Part shown: positions 54,149 through 64,000 of the stretch, piece after piece | Layout: each line of letters starts with the position of its first letter | Numbering within the stretch: the stretch's first letter is position 1 | Source: Streptomyces werraensis | GTDB taxonomy: Bacteria; Actinomycetota; Actinomycetes; Streptomycetales; Streptomycetaceae | Reading direction: 5' to 3' | Assembly (NCBI GenBank): GCA_014656175.1 | Contig: BNBX01000002.1 | Coordinates: 858,394 to 922,393 of the forward strand | Length of the DNA stretch: 64,000 bases | Made by a program: the position numbers and the translations under genes | Notes under the pieces: generated by a model | The model's database searches: none | The model's input: the letters and a program-made list of their open reading frames with translations, nothing else | Told to the model about the DNA's origin: nothing

Positions 54149-55380
54149 GCACGCACACGGGGGAGACGGCCGAGGCGGAGGCGCCCGCGGCGGGACCGCA
54201 GCCGGCCGGGGGCGGCGTCCGCCGTGTGCTCGGGCGGCTGGGCAGTCCCGCCGTGCGCACCCGCCTCGGCACGTTCGCCGGCGTCGTCATCCTCGCCGTG
54301 CTGTTCTGGCGGCTCGGCACCGGCGCCTTCGTGGACGGGGTGCGGCGCATCGACGCGGCCACGCTGGCCGTCGCCCTCGGCATCGGTCTGGTGACCACCG
54401 TGTTCAGTGCCTGGCGCTGGGCGCTGGTGGCGCGGGGCATCGGCATCCGGCTGCCGTTCGGCGCGGCCGTCGCGGACTACTACCGCGCCCTGTTCCTCAA
54501 CGCGGCACTGCCCGGCGGCGTCCTGGGCGACGTGCACCGGGCCGTGCGGCACGGGCAGAACGCCGGTGACCTCGGGCGGGGCGTACGGGCGGTGGTGCTG
54601 GAACGGACGGCCGGGCAGTTCGCGCTGCTCGCCGCCGGGGGAGCGGTGCTGCTGACCATGCCGTCCCCGGTCCGCGACCAGATGCGGCAGGCCGCCCCGC
54701 CGGCCGGGCTCGCACTGGTGGGCGCCTGCGCGGTGGTGCTGGCCCTGCGGATGAACCGGGCGCCGTCCGGGCGGAAGCCCCGCGCGGTGCGCGGGATGCT
54801 CGGCGAGGCTCGGCAGGCGCTGTTCTCGCGGTCCACCGCGCCGGGCGTCCTGGTGTCGTCCGTGGTCGTGCTCGCCGGTTACGTGGCCATGTTCGTCCTC
54901 GCCGCGGACGTCGCCGGGGCCGGGGCGTCGGTGGCTCAACTGCTGCCGCTCGCCCTGCTGGCGCTGCTGGCGATGAGCCTGCCGCTGAACGTGGGCGGCT
55001 GGGGGCCGCGGGAGGGCGTCGCCGCGTGGGCGTTCTCAGCGGCGGGGCTCGGCGCGGGACGGGGGCTGACGGTCGCCGTCGTGTACGGGGTGCTCAGCCT
55101 GGCGGCCAGTCTGCCGGGGGCGGTGGTGCTGGTGGCCCGGTGGTACGCCGCCACCCGTGTCCGCGGCGCGGCGGACCCCGCGGGGCCGGTACCGGCGTCA
55201 TGGGGCTTCCGCCCGCCCGCGCCGAGCGCACCGGCCCCGGTCGTCCGGATTCCCGCTCAGCTGTCGGAGGTCAGAAGCGAGAAATACGCGCCGAAGGAAT
55301 CCGCGAGGCTCGCGAGAAGTTCTCTGCCCTTTTCCGCGGTGCCCAGCGAAGGCCGGCCGATGACGCCGGAATCCGTATAG
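54145..55380 (+). CDS. Flippase-like membrane protein (lysylphosphatidylglycerol synthase TM family)
   Basis: A 411-residue protein with six to eight helices between about residues 40 and 345. Features of the UPF0104/LPG-synthase membrane family are Arg-Ala-Leu-Phe-Leu-Asn-Ala-Ala-Leu-Pro-Gly-Gly-Val-Leu-Gly-Asp and Pro-Leu-Asn-Val-Gly-Gly-Trp-Gly-Pro-Arg-Glu-Gly. Related proteins move lipid-linked compounds across the membrane, so this one may export or flip the glycosylated product. The ATG overlaps the methyltransferase stop. The last 41 codons (55257-55380) run antisense over the end of the creatininase gene, with poorer codon bias, so the tail is probably not conserved. Confidence 0.88.
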   Translation: MSTHTGETAEAEAPAAGPQPAGGGVRRVLGRLGSPAVRTRLGTFAGVVILAVLFWRLGTGAFVDGVRRIDAATLAVALGIGLVTTVFSAWRWALVARGIGIRLPFGAAVADYYRALFLNAALPGGVLGDVHRAVRHGQNAGDLGRGVRAVVLERTAGQFALLAAGGAVLLTMPSPVRDQMRQAAPPAGLALVGACAVVLALRMNRAPSGRKPRAVRGMLGEARQALFSRSTAPGVLVSSVVVLAGYVAMFVLAADVAGAGASVAQLLPLALLALLAMSLPLNVGGWGPREGVAAWAFSAAGLGAGRGLTVAVVYGVLSLAASLPGAVVLVARWYAATRVRGAADPAGPVPASWGFRPPAPSAPAPVVRIPAQLSEVRSEKYAPKESARLARSSLPFSAVPSEGRPMTPESV

Positions 55381-56024
55381 GCGGACATTCCGGTGGTGAG
55401 CAGATGACGCCGGTCGTCCGAAACGTGGTCGGACGTCTCGTAACCGGGACGGAGAACCTCGGGAGAAGTGTGCAGAAGAATGGACGTCTCGATTTCGCCC
55501 GCGTGCATGTCCGTCAGCAGCGATGTGACGACTCCGGCGTGTTCCCGCGCCGCCTCCCAGTCCTCCGGGGCCGGGAAGAGCGCCATGCGCTCACCACGCG
55601 CGGAGGCCTCCTGGACGACGTTGCCCAGCACGTAGTTGCCGCCGTGCCCGTTGACCAGCACCAGCGTGTCGACGCCCGAGCGGCGCAGCGAGTCGGCGAT
55701 GTCCCGCACCACGGCGTGCAGGGTCACGGAGGAGATGGACACCGTGCCCGGCCAGGCCGCGTGCTCGTGCGAGCAGGAGATGGTCACCGGAGGAAGGAGG
55801 TGCACGGGGTAGGAGCCGGCGACCGCCCGTGCGATGGCGCAGGCGACCAGCGTGTCCGTCGCCAACGGCAGGAAGGGACCGTGCTGTTCATGACTTCCCA
55901 CCGGAAGTACCGCGATCTGACGTGAGACGCCGGCTCCCCGCGTCCGTACATCCTCTGTAGTATCCGCCGGCAACAGACCGTGCACCGGGCCGTATGCCGC
56001 CGACCGCTCGTGTGAACCACCCAT
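55257..56024 (-). CDS. Creatininase-family amidohydrolase (ArfB/MftE-like)
   Basis: A 255-residue metalloenzyme. The binuclear metal motifs are complete: Pro-Val-Gly-Ser-His-Glu-Gln-His-Gly with Glu and His, Thr-Asp-Thr with Asp, Asn-Gly-His-Gly-Gly-Asn with His, and Asp-Met-His-Ala-Gly-Glu with His and Glu. Family members include creatininase, the mycofactocin enzyme MftE and the archaeal deformylase ArfB, which removes the formyl group from the formamidopyrimidine made from GTP. Lying 42 bases from a divergent GTP cyclohydrolase II expected to make that compound, the deformylase role is the best guess. ATG 56024 is chosen; GTG 56033 is alternative. Confidence 0.9.
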   Translation of the reverse strand: MGGSHERSAAYGPVHGLLPADTTEDVRTRGAGVSRQIAVLPVGSHEQHGPFLPLATDTLVACAIARAVAGSYPVHLLPPVTISCSHEHAAWPGTVSISSVTLHAVVRDIADSLRRSGVDTLVLVNGHGGNYVLGNVVQEASARGERMALFPAPEDWEAAREHAGVVTSLLTDMHAGEIETSILLHTSPEVLRPGYETSDHVSDDRRHLLTTGMSAYTDSGVIGRPSLGTAEKGRELLASLADSFGAYFSLLTSDS

Positions 56025-56066
56025 ATCCGTCACGGCCTTTCGTCTCTGCTTAGGAACTCGAGAATC

Positions 56067-56726
56067 ATGACAGAAAAAATAGGCGTACTCGGCAAGCAGC
56101 CTCAGCGGCGGACCGGTGTGGAACGCGTCGTGAATGCGCCGCTGCCCACCGTGTACGGGAAGTTCCAGGCGATCGGTTACCTGGACCACGACCGCGGTGA
56201 CGAACAGGTGGCGCTCGTTCACGGGGACCTGGGCGCGGACCGGGTGCTGACCCGGCTGCACTCGGAGTGCCTCACCGGCGACGCCTTCGGCTCCCAGCAC
56301 TGCGAGTGCGGCGACCAGCTGGCCGCGGCGCTGCGTGCGGTCGTCGCCGAAGGGGCGGGCGTCGTCGTGTACTTGAGGGGCCACGAGGGCCGTGGCATCG
56401 GTCTGCTCGCCAAGCTGCGCGCGATGGCGCTGCAGGCGGAGGGCCTGGACACGGTGGAGGCGAACCTGGCGCTCGGTCTGCCGGTCGACGCCCGTGACTA
56501 CGCCGTCGCCGCCGGGATGCTGAAGGACCTGGGCGTGCGTTCGGTGCGGCTGATGTCCAACAACCCGCGCAAGCGTGAGGCGTTGGTCCGGCACGGCGTG
56601 GAGGTCGACGAGCAGGTGCCGCTGCTGATCGAGCCGTGCGAGAGCAACATCACCTACCTGCGTACCAAGCGGGAGCGGCTCGACCACCACCTCCCGCACC
56701 TGGACGCGGTGGGGCACCTGTCCTGA
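56067..56726 (+). CDS. ribA: GTP cyclohydrolase II, variant with Met120 (formamidopyrimidine-forming type)
   Basis: A 219-residue stand-alone GTP cyclohydrolase II without the RibB domain used in riboflavin operons. The zinc Cys are Cys68, Cys79 and Cys81 (His-Ser-Glu-Cys, His-Cys-Glu-Cys). The catalytic loop Gly-His-Glu-Gly-Arg-Gly-Ile-Gly is at 105-112 and Asn-Asn-Pro-Arg-Lys later. In Leu-Arg-Ala-Met-Ala-Leu-Gln, Met120 stands where E. coli RibA has Tyr105. As I recall, S. coelicolor SCO6655 has this same change and stops at the formylated pyrimidine (FAPy) rather than releasing formate. The divergent creatininase-family gene would supply the missing deformylation. Confidence 0.93.
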   Translation: MTEKIGVLGKQPQRRTGVERVVNAPLPTVYGKFQAIGYLDHDRGDEQVALVHGDLGADRVLTRLHSECLTGDAFGSQHCECGDQLAAALRAVVAEGAGVVVYLRGHEGRGIGLLAKLRAMALQAEGLDTVEANLALGLPVDARDYAVAAGMLKDLGVRSVRLMSNNPRKREALVRHGVEVDEQVPLLIEPCESNITYLRTKRERLDHHLPHLDAVGHLS

Positions 56727-56760
56727 CGCCCCGCCGGCCGGAGGAACCGCCGCCGCGGGG

Positions 56761-57987
56761 TCAGTCGGCGAGTGCCTCGTGCACCAGCCGTTTGAGGTCG
56801 CGGTAGACGGTGTGGGAGGACCTGGGCCGCACCTGCGTGTAGAACTGCACGGTCAGGTCGCGGCCGGGGTCGACCCAGAAGGTGGTGGTGGCCACTCCGC
56901 TCCAGCCGTAGGCGCCGAGGCCGGACGGCTCCCGGGTGCGTGACGGGTCGACGACCACGGAGACGCCGAGGCCGAACCCGACGCCTTCGTTGCCGGGGTC
57001 GTCGTGCGGGGGGACGCCGGCCGTGCGCAGATCGGCGCCGCCCGGAAGGTGGTTGCGGGTCATCAGGCCGACCGTCTCCGGGCGGAGCAGCCGTGTGCCG
57101 TCGAGTTCGCCGTGCCGGCGCAGCAGTTCCATGAAGCGGTGCATGTCGTGTGCGGAGGCGACCATGCCGCCGCTGCCGGACAGGAAGCGGGGCCGGTCCC
57201 GCAGCGGAAGCCCGTCGATCGGCTCGATGCCCCCGTCGTCCGTCTCGCCGTACAGTTCGGCCAGCCGCTCCGCCTGCGCGTCGGTCACCTCGAACCCGGC
57301 GTCCTCCATGCCGAGCGGCCGGAACACACGCTCGGCCAGGTAGGCGTCGAGGGGACGCCCGGACACGACCTCGACGATCCGGCCGAGCACGTTGGTGGCG
57401 ACCGAGTAGTTCCAGCGTGTGCCCGGATCGAACTGGAGCGGCAGGCTCGCGTACACGTCCGTCGTCCCGGCGAGGTCCGTGCCCGGCGCCACCGACGAGT
57501 CCAGCCCGGCCGCGCGGTACAGCGCGTCGACCGGATGGGCGTGGTAGAAGGCGAACGTCAGCCCGGCGGTGTGCGTCATCAGATGCCGTACCAGCAGCGG
57601 GCCGGCCGCCGGGCGGGTGCGCACCCGGTCGCCCGAGCCGTCCACGTAGACACGGGGCTCGGCGAACGCGGGAAGGTGGCGGCCCACCTCGTCGTCCAGG
57701 GACAGCAGGCCGTCCTCCACCAGCATCAGCGCGCCCACGGTGGTGACCGGCTTGGTCATGGAGTAGATCCGCCACAGGGTGTCGCTCTCCACGGGCAGCC
57801 CGGCCGCGAGATCCCGCGCCCCGTACGCCGTCAGATGCGCTACGCGCCCGGCGCGGGCGACGGCGACCAGGAACCCGGGCATCTCCCCGTCGTCGACCCG
57901 GCGGGCCAGCTCCCGGTCGAGACGCTCCAGCGCGTCCGGGTCCAGCCCCGCCTCTCGGGGATCGGCCTCCTGCCGCAGCACCGCCAT
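56761..57987 (-). CDS. Serine hydrolase (class C beta-lactamase family)
   Basis: A 408-residue protein of the beta-lactamase/DD-peptidase-related esterase family. The nucleophile motif Ser-Met-Thr-Lys gives Ser76 and Lys79; the second motif is Tyr194-Ser-Val in Asn-Tyr-Ser-Val-Ala-Thr-Asn. The third motif is likely Gly-Trp-Ser-Gly near the C-terminus instead of Lys-Thr-Gly, as in many esterases of this family. No signal peptide is present, so it acts in the cytoplasm, against wall-synthesis or antibiotic-resistance roles. ATG 57987 follows GGAGGT five bases upstream. It diverges from the PPOX-fold gene across 48 bases. Confidence 0.92.
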   Translation of the reverse strand: MAVLRQEADPREAGLDPDALERLDRELARRVDDGEMPGFLVAVARAGRVAHLTAYGARDLAAGLPVESDTLWRIYSMTKPVTTVGALMLVEDGLLSLDDEVGRHLPAFAEPRVYVDGSGDRVRTRPAAGPLLVRHLMTHTAGLTFAFYHAHPVDALYRAAGLDSSVAPGTDLAGTTDVYASLPLQFDPGTRWNYSVATNVLGRIVEVVSGRPLDAYLAERVFRPLGMEDAGFEVTDAQAERLAELYGETDDGGIEPIDGLPLRDRPRFLSGSGGMVASAHDMHRFMELLRRHGELDGTRLLRPETVGLMTRNHLPGGADLRTAGVPPHDDPGNEGVGFGLGVSVVVDPSRTREPSGLGAYGWSGVATTTFWVDPGRDLTVQFYTQVRPRSSHTVYRDLKRLVHEALAD

Positions 57988-58035
57988 CGCACACCTCCGG
58001 GGAACGCCGGCCCGGTGCGGGCCGTTGATCGAAGC

Positions 58036-58485
58036 ATGACCCAGGACGCAGAACAGAACGCACTGCTCGCCCTGCTCTCCGAGGGGCACGGCGGAGTGCT
58101 CGTCACGATCAAACGCGACGGACGGCCCCAGCTGTCCAACGTCATGCACGCCTATTACCCCGACGAGCGGGTCGTCCGCGTCTCCCTCACCGACGACCGG
58201 GCGAAGACCCGCAACCTGCGGCGCGACCCCCGGGCGTCCTACCACGTGACCACCCCGGACCGCTGGGCGTACACGGTCGCGGAGGGCACCGCAGAGCTGA
58301 CGCCGGTCGCAGGGCAGCCGTACGACGAGACCGTGGAGGAGCTGATCCGGCTCTACCGGGACATCAACGGCGAGCACGAGGACTGGGAGGAGTACCGGGC
58401 GGCGATGGTCCGCGACCGCCGGCTGGTGCTGCGCCTGCACGTCGACCGGGCGTACGGCATCCCGCGCCGGGGCGCCGGGGGCTAG
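58036..58485 (+). CDS. PPOX-class flavin/F420-dependent oxidoreductase
   Basis: A 149-residue split-barrel protein of the pyridoxamine-phosphate-oxidase-like family. Features are Gly-Val-Leu-Val-Thr-Ile-Lys-Arg-Asp-Gly-Arg-Pro-Gln and Lys-Thr-Arg-Asn-Leu-Arg-Arg-Asp-Pro, the phosphate-contacting stretch common in actinobacterial F420-binding members. The C-terminal Arg-Leu-Val-Leu-Arg-Leu supports the same group. Reaction and substrate unknown. ATG 58036 has no strong ribosome site. The gene is divergent from the serine hydrolase and convergent with the UvrA-like gene, with a clear hairpin after its stop. Confidence 0.88.
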   Translation: MTQDAEQNALLALLSEGHGGVLVTIKRDGRPQLSNVMHAYYPDERVVRVSLTDDRAKTRNLRRDPRASYHVTTPDRWAYTVAEGTAELTPVAGQPYDETVEELIRLYRDINGEHEDWEEYRAAMVRDRRLVLRLHVDRAYGIPRRGAGG

Positions 58486-58509
58486 CTGGACCAAGAAGAA
58501 CCCCGGCGC
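58472..58509. terminator. Hairpin between PPOX and UvrA-like genes
   Basis: GCGCCGGGG (58472-58480) and CCCCGGCGC (58501-58509) form a perfect nine-base stem with a 20-base loop. It overlaps the end of the PPOX gene and precedes the stop of the convergent UvrA-like gene. Confidence 0.6.
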
Positions 58510-58522
58510 ACCCGGCGCGAGG

Positions 58523-60910
<2,388 letters not shown>

Positions 60911-61129
60911 GGTCGTGGTTCTCCATCCGTCGGGCGGGTCCGCCTTCGCGGTCCCCGCCGGCGTTCCCCGGCTCGGTCCGGCCGGCGGCAGGGTGCGTCC
61001 GGCCGGCCCGTGGCGGCGCGCCCACGACCGCGTCCCGGCCGGCCCGTACGGCGTCCCCCGCCCCGGGCGTCGCGCGCCACCGACAGCCTAGGCCGACGGG
61101 CCCCGCCGGTGCTTCTCCATTCCTGATCC

Positions 61130-61292
61130 GCCGCTGACGCGCCACCGACACGCCTGCGGAACGACGAGGGGCGTGCCCCGCGGGGCCGCGGTGCGGGCAC
61201 ACCTCGGGAACCGCGGGGGTGCGTCCCGTAGGGCTGAGAACGCCGCTGACGTGCGACGGGCACGTCTCCGGAACGGCGAGAGGCGCGTCCCG
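61130..61292. repeat. Imperfect direct repeats upstream of the UvrA-like gene
   Basis: Blocks of 51 bases at 61130-61180 and 61242-61292 share the order GCCGCTGACG, CACG-CT-CGGAACG, CG-G-GGCG-G-CCCG, with a 112-base period. A shorter related unit, GGAACCGCGGGGGTGCGTCCCG, begins at 61208. Nothing coding is supported between 60911 and 61281. Confidence 0.6.
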
Positions 61293-61322
61293 TCGGCCGG
61301 GGGAGGCCGTGCGGGACGCGCC
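61282..61322 (-). terminator. Strong terminator of the pgi-gnd-phosphatase operon
   Basis: A two-part stem: GGCGCGTCCCG (61282-61292) pairs perfectly with CGGGACGCGCC (61312-61322), and CGGCC (61294-61298) with GGCCG (61305-61309), leaving a six-base loop. It begins 20 bases after the stop of the phosphatase gene on the minus strand and is the strongest hairpin seen in the window. Confidence 0.8.
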
Positions 61323-61342
61323 GGAGCCGAGGACAGGGGCGG

Positions 61343-61945
61343 TCAGCCCGGTGCGGGTGAGGGCGGCCGGGTGTTCCACTCCGCGATCACCGGCGCGCCG
61401 TGCTCCAGGGACAGCCGGCTCAGGGTGCCCGTCTCCAGCCGGAAGAGACGCCCGTGGGACGGGGGCAGGCCCAAGCGGCGCGCGGTGAGGACCCGCAGCA
61501 GATGACCGTGCGCGACCAGCATCACGTCACCCCGTTCCAGGGCACCGGAGACCCGCGCCAGCACCCGGTCGGCGCGGGCGCCCACCTGCTCCGGGGACTC
61601 GCCGGGGAACTCCTCGCCGGGCGGCACCCCGTCGGTCCACAGGTCCCAGCCCGGCCGGGAGGTGTGGATGTCCGCGGTGGTCACGCCCTCGTACGCCCCG
61701 TAGTCCCACTCCCGCAGGTCCGGTTCCGGCTCGGCGCCGGTCAGGCCCGCCAGTTCGGCGGTGCGGCGGGCACGGGCCAGCGGGCTGGTGAGGACCAGGG
61801 CGAAGCCGCGGCCCGCCAGCAGCGGGGCCAGGGACCGGGCCTGCGCCTCGCCGGCCGGTGTGAGCGGCAGGTCGGTGCCGCCGGTGTGGCGGCCCGCCCT
61901 GCTCCATTCCGTCTCCCCGTGCCGCGCGAGCAGCAGATCCCCCAC
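61343..61945 (-). CDS. Histidine phosphatase family protein
   Basis: A 200-residue cytoplasmic phosphatase of the phosphoglycerate-mutase-like superfamily. The phospho-acceptor motif Leu-Ala-Arg-His-Gly-Glu-Thr-Glu-Trp is at about 6-14 and the second catalytic His lies in Val-Ala-His-Gly-His. The conserved Glu is in Leu-Arg-Glu-Trp-Asp-Tyr-Gly. Without cofactor-dependent mutase features it is probably a broad sugar-phosphate phosphatase. GTG 61945 lies six bases after the gnd stop, with the stop TGAGG providing the ribosome site, so it is translationally coupled to a pentose-phosphate enzyme. Confidence 0.92.
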   Translation of the reverse strand: MGDLLLARHGETEWSRAGRHTGGTDLPLTPAGEAQARSLAPLLAGRGFALVLTSPLARARRTAELAGLTGAEPEPDLREWDYGAYEGVTTADIHTSRPGWDLWTDGVPPGEEFPGESPEQVGARADRVLARVSGALERGDVMLVAHGHLLRVLTARRLGLPPSHGRLFRLETGTLSRLSLEHGAPVIAEWNTRPPSPAPG

Positions 61946-61951
61946 GGTGCC

Positions 61952-62833
61952 TCAGGCCTTCTTCGTCTCGACGGCGTGACCGCCGAACTGGTTGCGCAGC
62001 GCCGCGACCATCTTCATCTGCGGCGAGTCCTCCTGCCGGGAGGCGAACCGGGCGAACAGCGACGCGGTGATCGCGGGCAGCGGCACGGCGTTGTCGATGG
62101 CCGCCTCCACCGTCCAGCGGCCTTCGCCCGAGTCCTCGGCGTAACCGCGCAGCTTCCTCAGGTGCTCGTCGTCGTCGAGGGCGTTCACCGCGAGGTCCAG
62201 CAGCCAGGAGCGGATGACGGTGCCGTCCTGCCAGGAGCGGAACACCTCCCGGACGTTGTCCACCGAGTCGACCTTCTCCAGCAGCTCCCAGCCCTCGGCG
62301 TAGGCCTGCATCATGGCGTACTCGATGCCGTTGTGGACCATCTTCGCGAAGTGGCCGGCGCCCACCTTGCCCGCGTGGACGTAGCCGTACGGGCCGTCCG
62401 GCTTGAGGGCGTCGAAGATCGGCTTCAGCCGCTCCACGTACTCCGTCTCGCCGCCGACCATGAGGGCGTAGCCGTGCTCCAGGCCCCAGACGCCGCCGGA
62501 GACGCCGGCGTCGACGAAGCCGATGCCCCGGGCGGCCAGTTCCTTGGCGTGCTTCTCGTCGTCGGTCCAGCGGGAGTTGCCGCCGTCCACCACGACGTCG
62601 TCGTGCTTGAGGAGGCTCGCCAGCCGGTCGATGACCTCCTGGGTGGGGCGGCCCGCGGGGACCATCACCCACACCGCGCGCGGCCCGTCGAGCTGGTCGA
62701 CCAGGTCGGACAGGTGCGGCACGTCGGACACCGCGGGATTGGTGTCGAAGCCGATGACGGTGTGGCCCGCGCGGCGCAGCCGCTCGCGCATGTTGCCGCC
62801 CATCTTGCCGAGACCAACAAGACCGATCTGCAT
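61952..62833 (-). CDS. gnd: 6-phosphogluconate dehydrogenase, decarboxylating (short type)
   Basis: A 293-residue enzyme of the short, often NAD-preferring 6-phosphogluconate dehydrogenase group (the classical form is about 470 residues). The Rossmann loop is Gly-Leu-Val-Gly-Leu-Gly-Lys-Met-Gly at 4-12. The substrate signature is Asp-Gly-Gly-Asn-Ser near 84-88, then Asp-Ala-Gly-Val-Ser-Gly-Gly-Val-Trp-Gly and catalytic Lys-Met-Val-His-Asn-Gly-Ile-Glu. It converts 6-phosphogluconate to ribulose 5-phosphate. It follows pgi by six bases, with GGAAG about ten bases before the ATG. Confidence 0.95.
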   Translation of the reverse strand: MQIGLVGLGKMGGNMRERLRRAGHTVIGFDTNPAVSDVPHLSDLVDQLDGPRAVWVMVPAGRPTQEVIDRLASLLKHDDVVVDGGNSRWTDDEKHAKELAARGIGFVDAGVSGGVWGLEHGYALMVGGETEYVERLKPIFDALKPDGPYGYVHAGKVGAGHFAKMVHNGIEYAMMQAYAEGWELLEKVDSVDNVREVFRSWQDGTVIRSWLLDLAVNALDDDEHLRKLRGYAEDSGEGRWTVEAAIDNAVPLPAITASLFARFASRQEDSPQMKMVAALRNQFGGHAVETKKA

Positions 62834-62839
62834 GTCAGT

Positions 62840-64000
62840 TCACTTCCTGCGTTCGCGGTAGGCGGCCACCAGCGCGGCCGTGGACGGGTCGAGGCCGGGG
62901 ACGTCGGCGCCCTCGGTGAGGGCGGGCTCGACGCGCTTGGCGAGGACCTTGCCGAGTTCGACGCCCCACTGGTCGAAGGAGTCGATGTTCCAGATCGCGC
63001 CCTGCACGAACACCTTGTGCTCGTACAGCGCGACCAGCTGGCCCAGCACCGACGGGGTCAGCTCGGTGGCCAGGATCGTCGTGGTGGGGTGGTTGCCCTG
63101 GAAGGTCTTGTGCGGGACCAGTTCCTCGGGCACGCCCTCGGCGCGCACCTCGTCCGGCGTCTTGCCGAAGGCCAGCGCCTGCCCCTGTGCGAGCAGGTTG
63201 GCCATCAGCAGGTCGTGCTGCGCCTTCAGTCCCTCGCTCAGCTCGGCGATCGGGCGGACGAAGCCGATCAGGTCGGCGGGGATGAGCTTGGTGCCCTGGT
63301 GGATCAACTGGTAGTAGGCGTGCTGCCCGTTGGTGCCGGGGGTGCCCCAGACGACCGGACCCGTCTGCCAGCTCACGGGCCTGCCCTGGCGGTCCACCGA
63401 CTTGCCGTTGGACTCCATGTCGAGCTGCTGGAGGTAGGCGGTGAACTTCGACAGGTAGTGCGAGTACGGCAGCACCGCGTGCGACTGCGCGTCGTGGAAG
63501 TTGTTGTACCAGACCCCCAACAGGCCCAACAGCAACGGCGCGTTGGCCTCCGGCGGGGCGGTGCGGAAGTGGTCGTCGACGATGCGGAAGCCGTCCAGCA
63601 TCTCCCGGAACCGGTCCGGGCCGATCGCGATCATCAGCGACAGCCCGATCGCCGAGTCGTAGGAGTACCGCCCGCCGACCCAGTCCCAGAACTCGAACAT
63701 GTTCGCCGTGTCGATCCCGAAGGCCGACACCTTCTCCGCATTGGTCGACAGGGCGACGAAGTGCCGCGCCACCGCCTTCTCGTCGCCGAGCGCGTCGAGC
63801 AGCCAGGCACGGGCGGACGTGGCGTTGGTGACCGTCTCGATCGTGGTGAACGTCTTCGACGCCACGATGAACAGCGTCTCCGCCGGGTCCAGGTCGCGGA
63901 TCGCCTCGTGCAGGTCCGCGCCGTCGACGTTGGACACGAACCGGAACGTCAGGTCCCGCGCGGTGTAGGCGCGCAGCGCCTCGTAGGCCATCGCCGGGCC
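62840..64000 (-). CDS. pgi: Glucose-6-phosphate isomerase (partial, N-terminus outside window)
   Basis: The C-terminal 386 residues of phosphoglucose isomerase; about 150-170 residues lie beyond the window end, and the frame is open to position 64000. Diagnostic parts include Ser-Lys-Thr-Phe-Thr-Thr-Ile-Glu-Thr (substrate phosphate), Gly-Gly-Arg-Tyr-Ser at the catalytic Arg, Glu in Gln-Leu-Asp-Met-Glu-Ser-Asn-Gly-Lys, and the His in Gly-Gln-His-Ala-Tyr-Tyr-Gln. It interconverts glucose and fructose 6-phosphates, linking glycolysis with the pentose phosphate pathway. The stop is six bases from gnd, so this is an operon, probably with further pentose phosphate genes upstream. Confidence 0.95.
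   Translation of the reverse strand, partial: GPAMAYEALRAYTARDLTFRFVSNVDGADLHEAIRDLDPAETLFIVASKTFTTIETVTNATSARAWLLDALGDEKAVARHFVALSTNAEKVSAFGIDTANMFEFWDWVGGRYSYDSAIGLSLMIAIGPDRFREMLDGFRIVDDHFRTAPPEANAPLLLGLLGVWYNNFHDAQSHAVLPYSHYLSKFTAYLQQLDMESNGKSVDRQGRPVSWQTGPVVWGTPGTNGQHAYYQLIHQGTKLIPADLIGFVRPIAELSEGLKAQHDLLMANLLAQGQALAFGKTPDEVRAEGVPEELVPHKTFQGNHPTTTILATELTPSVLGQLVALYEHKVFVQGAIWNIDSFDQWGVELGKVLAKRVEPALTEGADVPGLDPSTAALVAAYRERRK

Noticed and set aside
55257..56024. Mycofactocin gene cluster because of the MftE-like creatininase
   Set aside because: None of the other mycofactocin genes (precursor peptide, radical SAM enzyme) are nearby; linkage to GTP cyclohydrolase II favours an ArfB-like role.

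Overview
The window looks like a chromosomal segment of a Streptomyces or very close relative. GC content and third-position GC are very high, and GTG and TTG starts, four-base stop/start overlaps and several apparently leaderless genes are common. From memory, the right-hand end matches the order of the S. coelicolor SCO6650-SCO6659 region (pterin-synthase homologue, GTP cyclohydrolase II, gnd, pgi). No tRNA, rRNA, transposase, prophage or CRISPR array was seen.

Layout. 1-2331: the end of a sugar ABC importer (two permeases) with a GH1 beta-glucosidase. 2385-5339: a tautomerase and short-chain reductase divergent from an XRE/MmyB-type regulator with a striking operator, a decayed regulator fragment and a hemerythrin-like protein. 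5363-12860: a five-gene minus-strand island (Cys-rich SWIM-like protein, DUF5691-like protein, VWA protein, MoxR-type AAA ATPase, DUF5682-like protein). 13223-19020: secreted phosphodiester glycosidase, a small unknown, a secreted esterase, a TioE-like MerR regulator divergent from an erythromycin-esterase-family protein, and a small membrane protein. 19097-25132: an RHS polymorphic toxin with an AHH-type nuclease tip, its Imm11-like immunity protein and an unknown upstream gene. 25241-29130: secreted GH81 beta-1,3-glucanase under a LacI-type operator, and an M23-type peptidase.

29243-42013 is accessory in character: a MarR regulator divergent from an FMN-reductase/acetyltransferase fusion, a large membrane protein with an extracellular binding-protein domain, an EcsC/TerB-like protein, a frameshifted anti-sigma-type ATPase, a reductase, a SUKH-like protein, a gene-poor AT-richer stretch with debris, and a YceI protein with an added N-terminal domain. 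42553-47960 is a choline-to-glycine-betaine operon (aldehyde dehydrogenase, GMC dehydrogenase, BCCT transporter) for osmoprotection. 48028-49394 holds an HD-domain protein and a small unknown.

49467-56726 is the most interesting block: CDP-alcohol phosphatidyltransferase, dehydrogenase, pterin-synthase homologue lacking its catalytic Cys, GT4 glycosyltransferase, methyltransferase, flippase-like membrane protein, creatininase-family amidohydrolase and a GTP cyclohydrolase II with Met120 where the canonical enzyme has Tyr. I infer a pathway that takes GTP to a formamidopyrimidine, deformylates it, and then glycosylates, methylates and exports or anchors an unknown product. The window ends with a serine hydrolase and a PPOX protein, a UvrA-like ABC protein, and the pgi-gnd-phosphatase operon of the pentose phosphate locus, closed by a strong terminator hairpin.
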